A DNA stretch of 64,000 nt from Mactra quadrangularis (Eukaryota > Mollusca > Bivalvia > Venerida > Mactridae), in contig CM046294.1 in NCBI GenBank assembly GCA_025267735.1, positions 22,874,162 through 22,938,161 on the forward strand. The letters are read 5' to 3'. The notes below the pieces were generated by a model, which saw only the letters and a program-made list of their open reading frames with translations, did not search any database and was not told where the DNA came from. Positions 12,750 through 23,973 of the stretch are shown in pieces. Numbering within the stretch: the stretch's first letter is position 1; each line of letters starts with the position of its first letter. A program made the translations under genes and the position numbers.

Positions 12750-13139
12750 GAAACAAAGAAAATAAAACAATGCATAAACCACCGTATAAAAATAGGTCCT
12801 TTAAAATAACCGCGTAGAAGCAGCAAATCCTCATTACAAATCCTTGCGGACGATCACGTAACCCCAAATGGTTAAATGTAGTTTTTACATGGGGTCTCCC
12901 CATGTTTTCCGAATGCGGACTGCAGCAAATTATCAATTGGTTGCGGACGATTACATTAGGCCGTGTGTGCTTAACCAAGGAATAATCACCACTTCAATTT
13001 AATAAAGTGTCATTACATATTAACAAGCAGATGGCATGCTGTTTGTGCAGTAGAAGTATATCAAATCTTATGTAAAAGAAAGTTCCCTTAAAACGCTTCT
13101 CTTTGATATATAATTCCGTGTTTATATATTCCATTACAA
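12750..13139. other. Gene-free stretch with a short direct repeat
   Basis: TTGCGGACGATCACGTAA near 12,842 and TTGCGGACGATTACATTA near 12,941 form a degenerate direct repeat about 100 bp apart. Nothing else is supported. Confidence 0.4.
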
Positions 13140-13215
13140 CCCATGTCAGTCAGCGATGGTAGCGCTTTGATTGTAACATGACTCTCGCAGGTTGGATTCC
13201 CTCTCACAGCGAGTA
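13140..13215 (+). repeat. tRNA-like SINE head
   Basis: TCAGCGATGGTAGCGC (A-box-like) followed about 30 bp later by GGTTGGATTCCC (B-box-like). The spacing fits a tRNA-derived head. The body could not be delimited. Confidence 0.45.
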
Positions 13216-13480
13216 AACCTCAAAATGTAGTCATTCAATATTCCGATAGAACGTAGTATTTATAAAATGACACTTCAAATTTAATGCCTAGTAGCAGTAG
13301 GTATACGTCTTTACATAAAATTTGATATTTATCCCTCCGACCAATTAGATAGTAAGGCAATCTTCTGCCAATGCCGAGTGTATGTGCGGAGTACTTAATT
13401 AAATTCTTTGATATCTTGGTCCAAACATTCACATGGATAGTAAGGATGCTGTCAGAAACAATTTGATTTTAAAAGACATC

Positions 13481-13700
13481 TGCCCTGCTAGCTCACTTAG
13501 TAGCACGCAACTCTACCGATCGAGAGGTCGTTTGTTCGATTCCCGGGCGGGACATACTCTCGTGGAGCTTGGTCATAAATTCATTCTTCCTCCTACCAAT
13601 GATTTTTAATTGTGTATGACAGTTGTCAGTCACTGACGAAAGTATACCTTTAGTAGATGGTTAACATCTTAATCCAGAGGTATAGACTCAATCCCACTTA
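13481..13700 (+). repeat. tRNA-derived SINE
   Basis: The head has TAGCTCACTTAGTAGCACG (A box) and GTTCGATTCCC (B box). The body (CTTCCTCCTACCAATG, CAGTCACTGACGAAAGTATA, GGTTAACATCTTAATCCAG) matches the SINEs at 10.57, 27.30 and 33.62 kb. The shared 3' end seen elsewhere is missing, so the copy is 3'-truncated. Confidence 0.8.
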
Positions 13701-14587
13701 AGGTGGACATATGGGCATATTTTTTTCATTTTTTTCATGACATCAAATATGAGTTTTAAAGCAATTAAAGACATTGTAGACATGTTCTGTACGCAGTATA
13801 AAAATCTTTTCAGCTGGGCTAGTATGCTTTTTCAGATATAGGCTGGTGAAATGTCACACCTAACATTAATAAATGTGCTTATGAAAATCGAACATGTGCT
13901 GTAAATTTCACTTATTTAAAAGTAGTAATGGCCAAACTGTAGAGAAATTCAATACGGTTGCATTCTATAAGGTATTATGTTTCGGAATAAATGATACAGA
14001 CTGAAGAGTAAGCCAGATACTTTTAGAGAAACATAAATATTGAATACGTTATTTTCATTAGTTTTATTTGTTTTAAAAATGTCATTCATATCAACTGTTC
14101 CAGAACGATACAAACAAGTTAAATATAGAATGAAACTGTTTAAAATAGTTATATACCACTGTCTTCGTGTTATAACAAAGCGTTGTGTGCATGTGAACCA
14201 CCACAAAGCAACCAATAAAGATTATAATTGTTGTCCCGTACGTTAGCAAAATTGGCTCGTACGTTATATACTTCAGTTTGGTCATCTAAACTATTGATAA
14301 CTAAGTTAAACTGCATGAATACAACTTACATTCTTGTGTAATTTGATTTACAATTGAATGTACATGTGTTTTACATATAAAACTACAATAATACCTTTCA
14401 ATTACAATAATTACGAGAACCATTTTCATTTTTCCAAGAGAACAATATTCAACAATTTTGTGACAAGTTTAACAAAGAAACATAGCAAACTAACGCATAA
14501 ACTAATAAAAGCTATTTATTAGTGGGGTAACATGTGATTTACAACTATCAAATCATCCGGCAAATGCATGATAAGACAATTCTACAG
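13700..14587. other. Gene-free stretch before the satellite
   Basis: AT-rich, with overlapping short frames on both strands around 13,950-14,280 and no domain. No repeat ends seen. Confidence 0.45.
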
Positions 14588-17500
14588 TGTCTTCCGAAAC
14601 CGGAAGTAGGCCACCATTGTTTAAATACGTACGGGCCCATGTATATACGTATACAGTGCATATATGAGCCATAGAGTAGCTACCAATCGCCAAACACTCA
14701 ACCCCAAAGTGGTTCTAGCCGGGTGGGTTCGACACACATGCCGGCTACGCGGCGTCCCGGGTTGGTCCGAGCCCGAAACTGGAAGTAGTTCACCATTATT
14801 TATGTACGTACGGGCCCATGTATATACATATACAGTGCGTATATGAGCCATGGAGTAGCTAGCAATCGCCAAACACTCGACCCCAAAGTGGTTCTAGCCG
14901 GGTGGGTTCGACAATCATGCCGGCTGGGCGGCGTCCCGGGATGGGTCCGAGCCCGAAACCGGAAGTAGGTCACCATTGTTTCAAAAGGCACGGGCCCATG
15001 TATTTATGTATACAGTGTGTATATAAGCCATAGAGTAGCTATCAATCGCCAAATTCTCGTCCCCAAAGTGGTTCTAGCCGGGTGGGTTCGACACTCATGC
15101 CGGCTGGGCGGCGTCCCGGGTTGGGTCCGAGCCCGAAACCGGAAGTAGGTCACCATTGTTTACATACGTACGGGCCCATGTATATTCGTATACAGTGCGT
15201 ATATGATCCATAGAGTAGCTAGCAATCGCCAAACACTCGACCCCAAATTGGTTCTTGCCGGGTGGGTTCGACACCCATGCCGGCTGGGCGGCGTGCGGGT
15301 TGGGTCCGAGCTCGAAACCGGAAGTTGGTCACCAACGTTTACATACGTACGAGGCCATGTAGAAACGTATACATTGCGTGTATGATCCATAGAGTAGCTA
15401 GCAATCGCCAAACACTCGACCCAAAATTGGTTCTAGCCGGGTGGTTTCGACACCCATGCCGGCTGGGCGGCGTCCCAGTTTGGGTCCGAGCCCGAAACCA
15501 GAAGTTGGTCACCATTGGATACATACGAACGGGCCCATGTATATACGTATACAGAGCGTATATGATCCATAGACTAGCTAGCAATCGCAAAACACTCAAC
15601 CCCAAATTGGTTCTAGCCGGGTTGGATCGCCACCCATGTCGGCTGGGCGGCGTCCTGGGTTGGGTCCGTGCCCGAAACCGGAAGTAGTTTACCATTGTTT
15701 ACATACGTACGGGCCCATGTATAAACGTATACAGTGCGTAAATGAGCCATAGATTAGCTAGCAATCGCCGAACACTCGACCCCAAAGTGGTTCTAGCCGG
15801 GTGTGTTCGACCACCATGCCAGCTGGATGGCGTCCTGGGTTGGCTTGAGCCCGAAACCGGAAGTAGGTCACCTTTGTTTACATACGTACGGGCCCATTTA
15901 TATACGTATACAGAAAGTATATCAGCCATAGAGTAGCTAGCAATCGCCAAACACTTGACCCTAAAGTGGTTCTAGCCGGGTGGGTTAGACACCCATGCCG
16001 ACTGGGCGGCATCCCGGGTTGGGTCCGAGCCCGAAACCTGGAGTTGATCACCATTCTTTACATAGGTACGTGCCCATGTATATACGTATACAGTGCGTAC
16101 ATGAGCCATTGAGTTGCTAGAAATCGCCAAACACTCGACCCCAAAGAGGTTCTAGCCGGGTGGGTTCGACACCCATGCCGGCATGGCGGCGCCCCGGGTT
16201 GGGTCTGAGCCCGAAACCGGAAGTAAGTCACCATTGTTTACATACATACGGGCCCTTGTATATGCGTATACAGTGCGTATATGAGCCTTAGATTAGCTAG
16301 CAGTCGCCAAACACTCGACCCCAAAGTGGTTCTAGCCGGGTGGGTTTGACACCCATGCCGGCTGGGTGGCGTCCCAGGTTGGGTCCGAGCCCGAAACTGG
16401 AAGTAGGTCACCATTGTTTACATACGTACGGGCCCATGTATATACGTATACAGTGCGTATATGAGCCTTAGATTAGCTAGCAATCGCCATAAACTAGACC
16501 TCAAAGTGGTTCTAGCCGGGTGGGCTCGACACCCATGCCGGCTGGGCAGCGTACCGGGTTGGTTCCGAGCCAGAAACCGGAAGTAGGTCACCATTGCTTA
16601 CATACTTACGGGCCCATGTATATATGTATACAGTGCGGATATGAGCCAAAGAGTAGCTAGCAATCGCCAAATAATCGACACCAAAGTAGTTTTTGCCGGG
16701 TGGGTTCGACACAAATGCCGGTTGGGTGGCGTCCCGGGTTAAGTCCGAGCCCGAAACCGGAAGTAGGTCACCATTGTTTACAGCGGTACGGGTCCATGTA
16801 AATACGTATATAGTGCGTATATGAGCCATAGAGTAGCTAGCAATCGCCAAACACTCGTCCCCAAAGTGGTTCTAGCTGGGTGGGTTCGACACCCATGCCG
16901 GCAGGGTGGCGTCCCGGGTAGGGTCCGAGCCCAAAGCCGGAAGTAGGTCACCATTGTTTACATACGTACGGGCCCATGTAAATACGTATACAGTGCCTAT
17001 ATGAGCCATAGAGTTGCTAGCAATCGCCAAACACTCGACTCAAAAATGGTTCTAGCCGGGTGGATTTGACACCCATGCCGGCTGGGCGGCGTCCCGGGTT
17101 GGGTCCGAGCCCGAAACCGGAAGTAGGTCACCATTGTTTACATATGTACGGGCCCATGTATATCCGTATACAGTGCCTATATGAGCCATAGAGTAGCTAG
17201 CAATCGCAAAACACTCGACCCCAAAGTGGTTCTAGCCGGGTGGGTTCGAAACCAATGCTGGCTGGGCGGCGTTCCGGGTCAAGTCCAAGCCCGAAACCAG
17301 AAGTAGGTCACCATTGTTTACATACGTACGGGCCCATGTATATACGTATACAGTGCGTATATGAGCCATAGAGTAGCTAGCAATCGCCAAACACTCGATC
17401 CCTAAGTGGTTCTCGCCGGGTGGGTTCGACACCCATGCCGGCTGGGCGGCGTCCCGGGTTGGGTCCGAGCCCGAAAACGGAAGTAGTTCACCATTGTTTA

Positions 17501-18641
17501 CATACGTACGGGCCCATGTATATACGTATACAGTGCGTATATGAGCCATAGATTAGCTAGCAATCGCCAAACACTCGACCCAAAGTGGTTTTAGCCGGAT
17601 GGGTTTGACACCCATGCCGGCTGGACGGCGTCCCGGGTTGGGTCCAAGCCCGAAACCGGAAATAGGTCACCATTGTTTACATACGTACGGGTCCATGTAT
17701 AAACGTATACAGTGCGTATATGAGCCATAGAGTAGTTAGCAATCGCCAAACAATCGACCATAAAGTAGTTCTAGCCGGGTGGGTTCGACACCCATGCCGG
17801 CTGGGCGGCGTCCCGGGTTGGGTCCGAGCCCGAAAACGGAAGTAGTTCACCATTGTTTACATCGGTACGGGCCCAAGTATATACGTATGCATTGCGTATA
17901 TGAGCCATAGAGTAGCTAGCAATCGCCAAACACTCGACCCCAAAGTGGTTCTAGCCGGATAGGTTCGACACACATGCCCGCTGGGCGGCGTCCCGGGTTG
18001 GGTCCGTGCCCGAAACCGGAAGTAGGTCAAAATTGTTTACATACGTACGGGCCCATGTATATACGTATAAAGTGCGTATATGAGCCATAGAGTAGCTAGC
18101 AATCGTCATAAACTCGACCTCAAAGTGGTTCTAGCCGAGTGGTTTCGACACCCATGCCGGCTTGTCGGCGTCCCGGGATGGGTTCGAGCCCGAAACCGGA
18201 AGAAGGTCACCATTGTTTACATACGTACAGGCCCATGCATATCCGTATACAGTGCCTATATGAGCCATAGAGTAGCTAGCAATCGCAAAACACTCAACCC
18301 CAAATTGGTTCTAGCCGGGTTGGATCGCCACCCATGTCGGCTGGGCGGCGTCCTGGGTTGGGTCCGTGCCCGAAACCAGAAGTAGGTCACCATTGTTTAC
18401 ATACGTACGGGCCCATGTATTTACGTATACAGTGCGTATATGAGCCATAGAGTAGCTAGCAATCGCCAAACACTCGATCCCAAAGTGGTTCTCGCCGGGT
18501 GGGTTCGACACCCATGCCGGCTGGGCGGCGTCCCGGGATGGGTCCGAGCCCGAAAACGGAAGTAGGTCACCATTGTTTAAATACGTACGGGCCCATGTAT
18601 ATACGTATAGAGTGCGTATATGTTCCATAGAGTAGCTAGAA
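14588..18641 (+). repeat. 180-bp satellite, variant A, about 22 head-to-tail copies
   Basis: The unit repeats every 180 bp, with occasional 179-bp units. Diagnostic strings are CCGGAAGTAGGTCACCATTG, ACGTACGGGCCCATGTATAT, GCCATAGAGTAGCTAGCAAT and GGTTCTAGCCGGGTGGGTTC. Copies differ by scattered substitutions. Open frames on both strands are translations of the repeat and carry no gene. GGGTTCGACACCC in each unit is close to a polymerase III B box, but no convincing A box accompanies it. The left edge is abrupt in gene-free DNA; the right edge stops mid-unit at the hAT-like insert. Confidence 0.95.
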
Positions 18642-19804
18642 ATTGCTAGGGCTCTACACCGGTATACGATATATATCGAATACCGGTATTGTAGGTTCGA
18701 TAGATATATCGGATCGAACGTTTCCGTATCGAACAAAATATCGATCAATGACGGTCATACTTAAAAAATCCTTGGTCTGAAAACCATTTGGTATTTTGTA
18801 TCGCCAAATCAACATTCTACTGCTTCCAATTCGGTATGTAAGAATATGTGTACGAACAATATCATAATTTGACATTCCTTTAAGCAAATGTCTTACACCG
18901 GATACGTCATGTTATGTCCCTTTTCAATCAAAGGAAAGTAACTGTTGCGACTAGAATATCCATTGAGTATACTTTGGTTTTCAATTAGTCCAGGAACCAT
19001 TAGCTATCAGTATTTTTAATACAGATCAATTTTGGGAGCCAGAAGTCTCTTGGATTTGTTCGGGTAGATCCGCAATGTAAAGAGAACTCTATTGACCAGA
19101 AGCGATATTCTTGTTAATAGCCGAAATTCTGAAAGAGTATGCTCCTTTTGCCGATCTTTGTTTACTGTCATGTAAATATGAATAACTGGAGATAAATACT
19201 TAAACCAAACATAAAAAAAATGATTTCATGTTATGTAAATCCTGCATTCAAGTACATAAACAATCGATTATCGAACGCACTCAGTCAATGTTGATGTTAA
19301 TACACAGACTTTCTGTGTCACAAAAACTTGTCTGCAATATTGCATTTGTCCGAGAATATGCCGCCTCCGAAAAATAAAGTTTGGGGTTATTATATTGTAC
19401 AAAGAATGGACTTCCAGAGTGTACTATATGCTGCAAAAATGTTGTAAGCAAAGGAGGCAATACAACAAACTTGGCCGTGCATGTCACCTTGTCAGCAGAC
19501 AGATCATGTCTAGACACAGTCTCACTCATTCTCATACCTAGAGACTATCAAGATTCTCGAGTAAGATCGAGAAGATAACCTCTGGATGTGAGAATGAGAC
19601 TCACTAGATGCAGTGATACTTCTTAAAAAATGCAAACGTCAAAGACTACAACATTATAAATATTAACAAGACAGTGCATTTTGTAATAAATTAAAGAGCA
19701 ATTAAAATGAATTAAATATCACTGTTTTGCAGTTTTATAACAAATCTATTTATAATTAAAATATCATATGATATATCGAATATCGATCATTTTGTATCGA
19801 TACG
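18642..19804. mobile_element. hAT-like insert at the satellite inversion point
   Basis: A 1.16-kb non-satellite segment between oppositely oriented arrays. Its left end reads GGGCTCTACACCGGTATACG, typical of hAT-family ends. Its right end (TTTTGTATCGATACG) is not a good mirror of it. ATTGCTAG occurs at both borders (18,642-18,649 and 19,805-19,812), as an 8-bp target duplication would. The satellite itself contains CTAGCAAT, so part of that match is expected. The interior carries a BED-finger relic and TATCGA-rich palindromes near both ends. Confidence 0.55.
19358..19481 (+). pseudogene. BED-type zinc-finger relic of a hAT transposase
   Basis: Starts ATG CCG CCT CCG and reads MPPPKNKVWGYY. 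After a frameshift it reads TKNGLPECTICCKNVV then SKGGNTTNLAVHV. The CxxC pair followed by KGGNTTNL and a histidine is the BED-finger pattern used by hAT (ZBED) transposases for DNA binding. The final histidine of the finger is not seen, and no RNase-H-like catalytic domain follows, so only an N-terminal fragment survives. The opposite-strand frame over it is a shadow. Confidence 0.65.
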
Positions 19805-20095
19805 ATTGCTAGCTACTCTATGGCTCATATACGCACTGTATACGTATATACATGGGCCCGTACGTATGTAAACAATGGTGACCTACTTCCGGTTTCGGGC
19901 TCGGACCCAACCCGGGACGCCGCCCAGCCGGCATGGGTGTCGAACCCACCCGGGACGCCACCCAACCGGCATGGATGTCGAACCCATCCGGCTAGAACCA
20001 CTTTGGGGTCGAGTGTTTGGCGATTGCTAGCTACTCTATGGCTCATATACTTTCTGTAAACGTATATACATGGGCCCGTACTTATGCAAACAATG
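19805..20095 (-). repeat. 180-bp satellite, variant A, inverted, about 1.6 copies
   Basis: Reverse complement of the array at 14.59-18.64 kb, restarting at the same phase (CTAGCAAT) where the left array stops. One unit carries an internal partial duplication of about 60 bp around CGAACCCACCCGGGACGCC. Confidence 0.9.
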
Positions 20096-21620
20096 GTGAC
20101 CTACTTCCGGTTTCGGGCTCGGACCCAACCCGGAAACCCGCGCAGTCGGCATGGGTCGCGAACCCAGCAGGCTAGGACCACTTTGGGGGCGACTTATCCG
20201 CCCTTGGTTCAGCTACTGTATGTCTTATATAGACTTATATAGAAACTATATGTACATGTACATATGTAAACAATGGTGACCTACTTCCGGTTTCGGGCTC
20301 GGACCCAACCCGGAAACCCGCGCAGTCGGCATGGGTCGCGAACCCAGCAGGCTAGAACCACTTTGGGGGCGACTTATCCGCCCTTGGTTCAGCTACTGTA
20401 TGTCTTATATAGACTTATATAGAAACTATATGTACATGTATATATGTAAACAATGGTGACCTACTTCCGGTTTCGGGCACGGACCCAACCCGGAAACCCG
20501 CGCAGTCGGCATGGGTCGCGAACCCAACAGGCTAGAACCACTTTGGGGGCGACTTATCCGCCCTTGGTTCAGCTACCCTATGTCTTATATAGACTTATAT
20601 AGAAACTATATGTACATGTACATATGTAAACAATGGTGACCTACTACCGGTTTCGGGCTCGGACCCAACCTGGAAACCCGCGCAGTCGGCATGGGTCGCG
20701 AACCCAGCAGGCTAGAACCACTTTGGGGGCGACTTATCCGTCCTTGGTTCAGCTACTGTATGTCTTATAAAGACTTATATAGAAACTATATGTACATGTA
20801 CATATGTAAACAATGGTGACCTACTTCCGGTTTCGGGCTACGACCCAACCCGGAAACCCGCGCAGTCGGCATGGGTCGCGAACCCAGCGGGCTAGAACCA
20901 CTTTGGGGGCGACTTATCCGCCCTTGGTTCAGCTACTGTATGTCTTATATAGACTTATATAGAAACTATATGTACATGTACATATGTAAACAATGGTGAC
21001 CTACTTCCGGTTTCGGGCTCGGACCCAACCCGAAAACCCGTGCAGTCGGCATGGGTCGCGATCCCAGCAGGCTAGAGCAACTTTGGGGGCGACTTAACCG
21101 CCCTTGGTTCAGCTAAAGTAGGTCTTATATAGACTGATATAGAAACTATATGTACATGTACAAATGTAAACAATGGTGACCTACTTCCGGTTTCAGGCTC
21201 GGACCCAACCCGGAAACCAGTGCAGTCGGCATGGGTCGCGAGCCCAGCAGGCTAGAACCACTTTTGGGGCGACTTTTCCGCCCTTGGTTCAGCTACTCTA
21301 TGTCTTATATAGACTTATATAGAAACTATATGTACATGTAGATATGTAAACAATGGTGACCTACTTCCGGTTTCGGGCTCGGACCCAACCCGGAAACCCG
21401 CGCAGTCGGCATGGGTCGCGAACCCAGCAAGCTAGAACCACTTTGGGGGCGACTTATCCGCCCTTGGTTCAGCTACTGTATGTCTTATATACAGTAGACT
21501 TATATAGAAACTATATGTACATGTACATATGTAAACAATGGTGACCTACTTCCGGTTTCGGGCTCGGACCCAACCCGGAAACCCGCGCAGTCGGCATGGG
21601 TCGCGAATCCAGCAGGCTAT
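20096..21620 (-). repeat. 180-bp satellite, variant B, inverted, about 8.5 copies
   Basis: Same 180-bp period and the same half-unit (CTACTTCCGGTTTCGGGCTC to CTAGAACCACTTTGGGG) as variant A. The other half is replaced by CCGCCCTTGGTTCAGCTACT and a GTCTTATATAGACTTATATA block. Copies are far more uniform than variant A, suggesting recent amplification. The last unit has a short insertion near 21,490. The array ends at TCCAGCAGGCTATATATAG. Confidence 0.95.
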
Positions 21621-21624
21621 ATAT

Positions 21625-22219
21625 AGACTATGGGACACGTTAAGAACTACCTAATTATAATAAATAGACACATCACTTACATCGCGTGGTATTCGAATAA
21701 TGACGTTTTTCGTGCATTTTCAACGATTTCTGTTGGCATAGTAATTTGTATGTATGAATCTACATTGGCATGTTATATATCACAAGAACGAGTATTGTCT
21801 GCTGATTACAATGGTATTTAAATGAAAGGAACTAAACCGTTTGTAAGGAATTTGTCGTTCAAAATGTGAAGCGCGACAACGCCGTTTTTGTCTGTCCCAG
21901 CGTATCATGCGCTCATCATTTTTACTCGAAAAATGCTGCGGTTTTGTTAACACAGATGAAAATCCGAGAAAATTTGTGTTTTGACGTTGACGTCATTTCC
22001 GCTGCAGACGTCAAAATTGTTTCTGAAACAAGCACCCGGTTATCAAGATTTTACAGCATTAAGGTGAGCGAAAATTGTGTCCCATTTTCGTTGATGGTAT
22101 CAATTCAATATTTTTAATCGTTTTTTACAGATACATGTATAATAGAGAAGTGTTGATTTTTACATGTACAAAATGTAATTTTTTTATCTTGACAATCAAG
22201 TAGAAATAAAGGTAAATAT
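21625..22219. other. Gene-free stretch
   Basis: An 83-codon frame at 21,866-22,117 lacks any domain I recognise. A TTGACGTCATTTCCG string (CRE-like) near 21,985 has no evident gene. Confidence 0.4.
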
Positions 22220-22457
22220 AGGGCTAGAATGCACTTTACCGGTACGCGCCTACTGCGCATGCGTCATTTTGCATTCTTCATTGAGTCGGTGCTGACGTTG
22301 ACCGTTAAAAGCGGGGGTTCGGGGGCTGCAGCCCCTGATAAAAGACAGAAAATATCATAAAATTAAAATAAAATCACTTACCTTTCTATCAAACTGGGTT
22401 AGGGTTATATTTCTACTTCCGGTGAATTACTACGTATCGGTAAAGTGCAGTAGCCCC
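22220..22457. mobile_element. MITE with GGGCTA..TGCACTTTACCGRTACG ends
   Basis: Left AGGGCTAGAATGCACTTTAC and the reverse complement of the right end (GGGGCTACTGCACTTTACC) match over about 25 bp, continuing into CGRTACG. AAATAT flanks both ends as a probable target duplication. 238 bp, non-coding. Confidence 0.75.
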
Positions 22458-22459
22458 AA

Positions 22460-23630
22460 ATATCGCATTAAGCAGAGTATAGTTGAAAAAAATCCAGTGT
22501 CTAGCAAAAATGTCACAACGCCCGTAATTGACGTATGCTTTAATGTTAACGTTACTTTCATGCGATGTTTGAAAAAACTATTTTGTTACAAGAAAAAATA
22601 AATTGGAGAATCTGTTTGTAATTTTTCTACATTTTAATTTGATATATAAATGTTGGAATATTTAGCAATAACAAATGCATGGCGAGTGAAAACCCGTGTC
22701 TAGCAAAAATGTCCGCAAAATATTTTCTGCGACGTCATTTATAAAAAAAGACAAAATTACTAGGTGAGCGTTTTAGTCGAAGTGCGTTTGATCAATCATT
22801 ATACTTTTATTTACAATCGTGATCCGGTGAGTTGTTTACAATAACAATATTCATTTTCAGATGCACATGAATCCGAGCTGGACTTGCCATGCTGAACGGT
22901 GACAAGCACAGGATATGATTGGGGCCTGGAGCTAACTATTGATACGAATACTCATCTATAATCATAAGGTATTTACAACCATGTAACTGATCTTCAATGT
23001 TTCAGTAAACTAGTTTTATAACTATATATAGCGGAATCATATTTAAGCCACGCCAAACAAAACCTTTGCAACCAGTGTAGGCCCAGATCAACACGCGCGC
23101 AACCTCACAGACCAACAATGTCCGGCTTACGGTCATAGTTTTCCAGCTTGATAAGCGAATATGATATGCCCTGATTAGTTTGTAATAACAATCGAAACAT
23201 TTTATGTATAATAGTCGAGCCCCGATTTGCATAAACCTGACATCTAGGGAAACACAGGGAAACCCAAGTCATCGTGTGTCACACGCACGTTCACGTACGC
23301 GCACGCACGTCTACCGCACGGTGAACGTACGTTCTCCGCGCGGCATGTCTGTTCTCAACGCATAGATACATCGCTCGTTTCGCAAGTCGTAAGTGCGTAG
23401 CGAATACGTGCACCCCACGATCTCCCCGCAATTTGATGTATACATGTAAAATCGAGGAAATGTATAATAACACCAAGTATAGAAAGTGAATGATTTTGTA
23501 TCGCACGGTGGTCTTATTTTGTGTGCAGTTTGTTTTGTACACGCAGTCATAACGTAGGTCGGGTGTAGAGATTTCTTGATCGCTTGTGTTGCGCTCTAGA
23601 TGTACCAAAACGGTTAGGAAGTCGTGCGTG
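22460..23630. other. Gene-free stretch with CpG-rich block
   Basis: GTGTCTAGCAAAAATGTC occurs twice (about 22,497 and 22,697). 23,270-23,420 is rich in CG and alternating purine-pyrimidine strings such as CACGTACGCGCACGCACG. The 168-codon minus-strand frame across it has no domain and I do not call it a gene. Confidence 0.45.
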
Positions 23631-23637
23631 CATCGTA

Positions 23638-23712
23638 CGTGTTTCTGTGTGTTGTCTGCGTTCTTCCGAAGTACCACCGTGTTTTTGTCAGTGGTGAACA
23701 CACAGAAACACG
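23638..23712. repeat. Hairpin, 16-bp perfect arms
   Basis: CGTGTTTCTGTGTGTT at 23,638-23,653 is mirrored by AACACACAGAAACACG at 23,697-23,712. The loop is about 43 bp. Function unknown. Confidence 0.75.
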
Positions 23713-23973
23713 TAAATAGTACGCAATGGATGTGAATTGCACGTAGACGCGTGAAATCAAAACCTGCCCTATAGCAAAGTTCAAATATGAAGTTCAAAAA
23801 ACTAGGTCACCAGGTTAAATCTTAAAGTTTTTGTATGCACTCTAGAGGCCACATATATGACCCAATTTTGATTTTGCTAAAATCTAGGTCTTCATATCAT
23901 ACCAAAATTTGATGAAACATGTTCTGAATGTTTAAGAAAGCCTGTGTATTATATGATTTCAGAGTGCTGGACA

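Noticed and set aside
14621..20059. Open frames of 60-145 codons in the satellite region on both strands
   Set aside because: All are translations of the 180-bp repeat.
14588..21620. CRISPR-like array
   Set aside because: The 180-bp units are contiguous without unique spacers, and the genome is animal.
23291..23797. 168-codon minus-strand frame
   Set aside because: No domain, unusual composition, covers a CpG-rich hairpin region with a second overlapping frame; no splice or start context.
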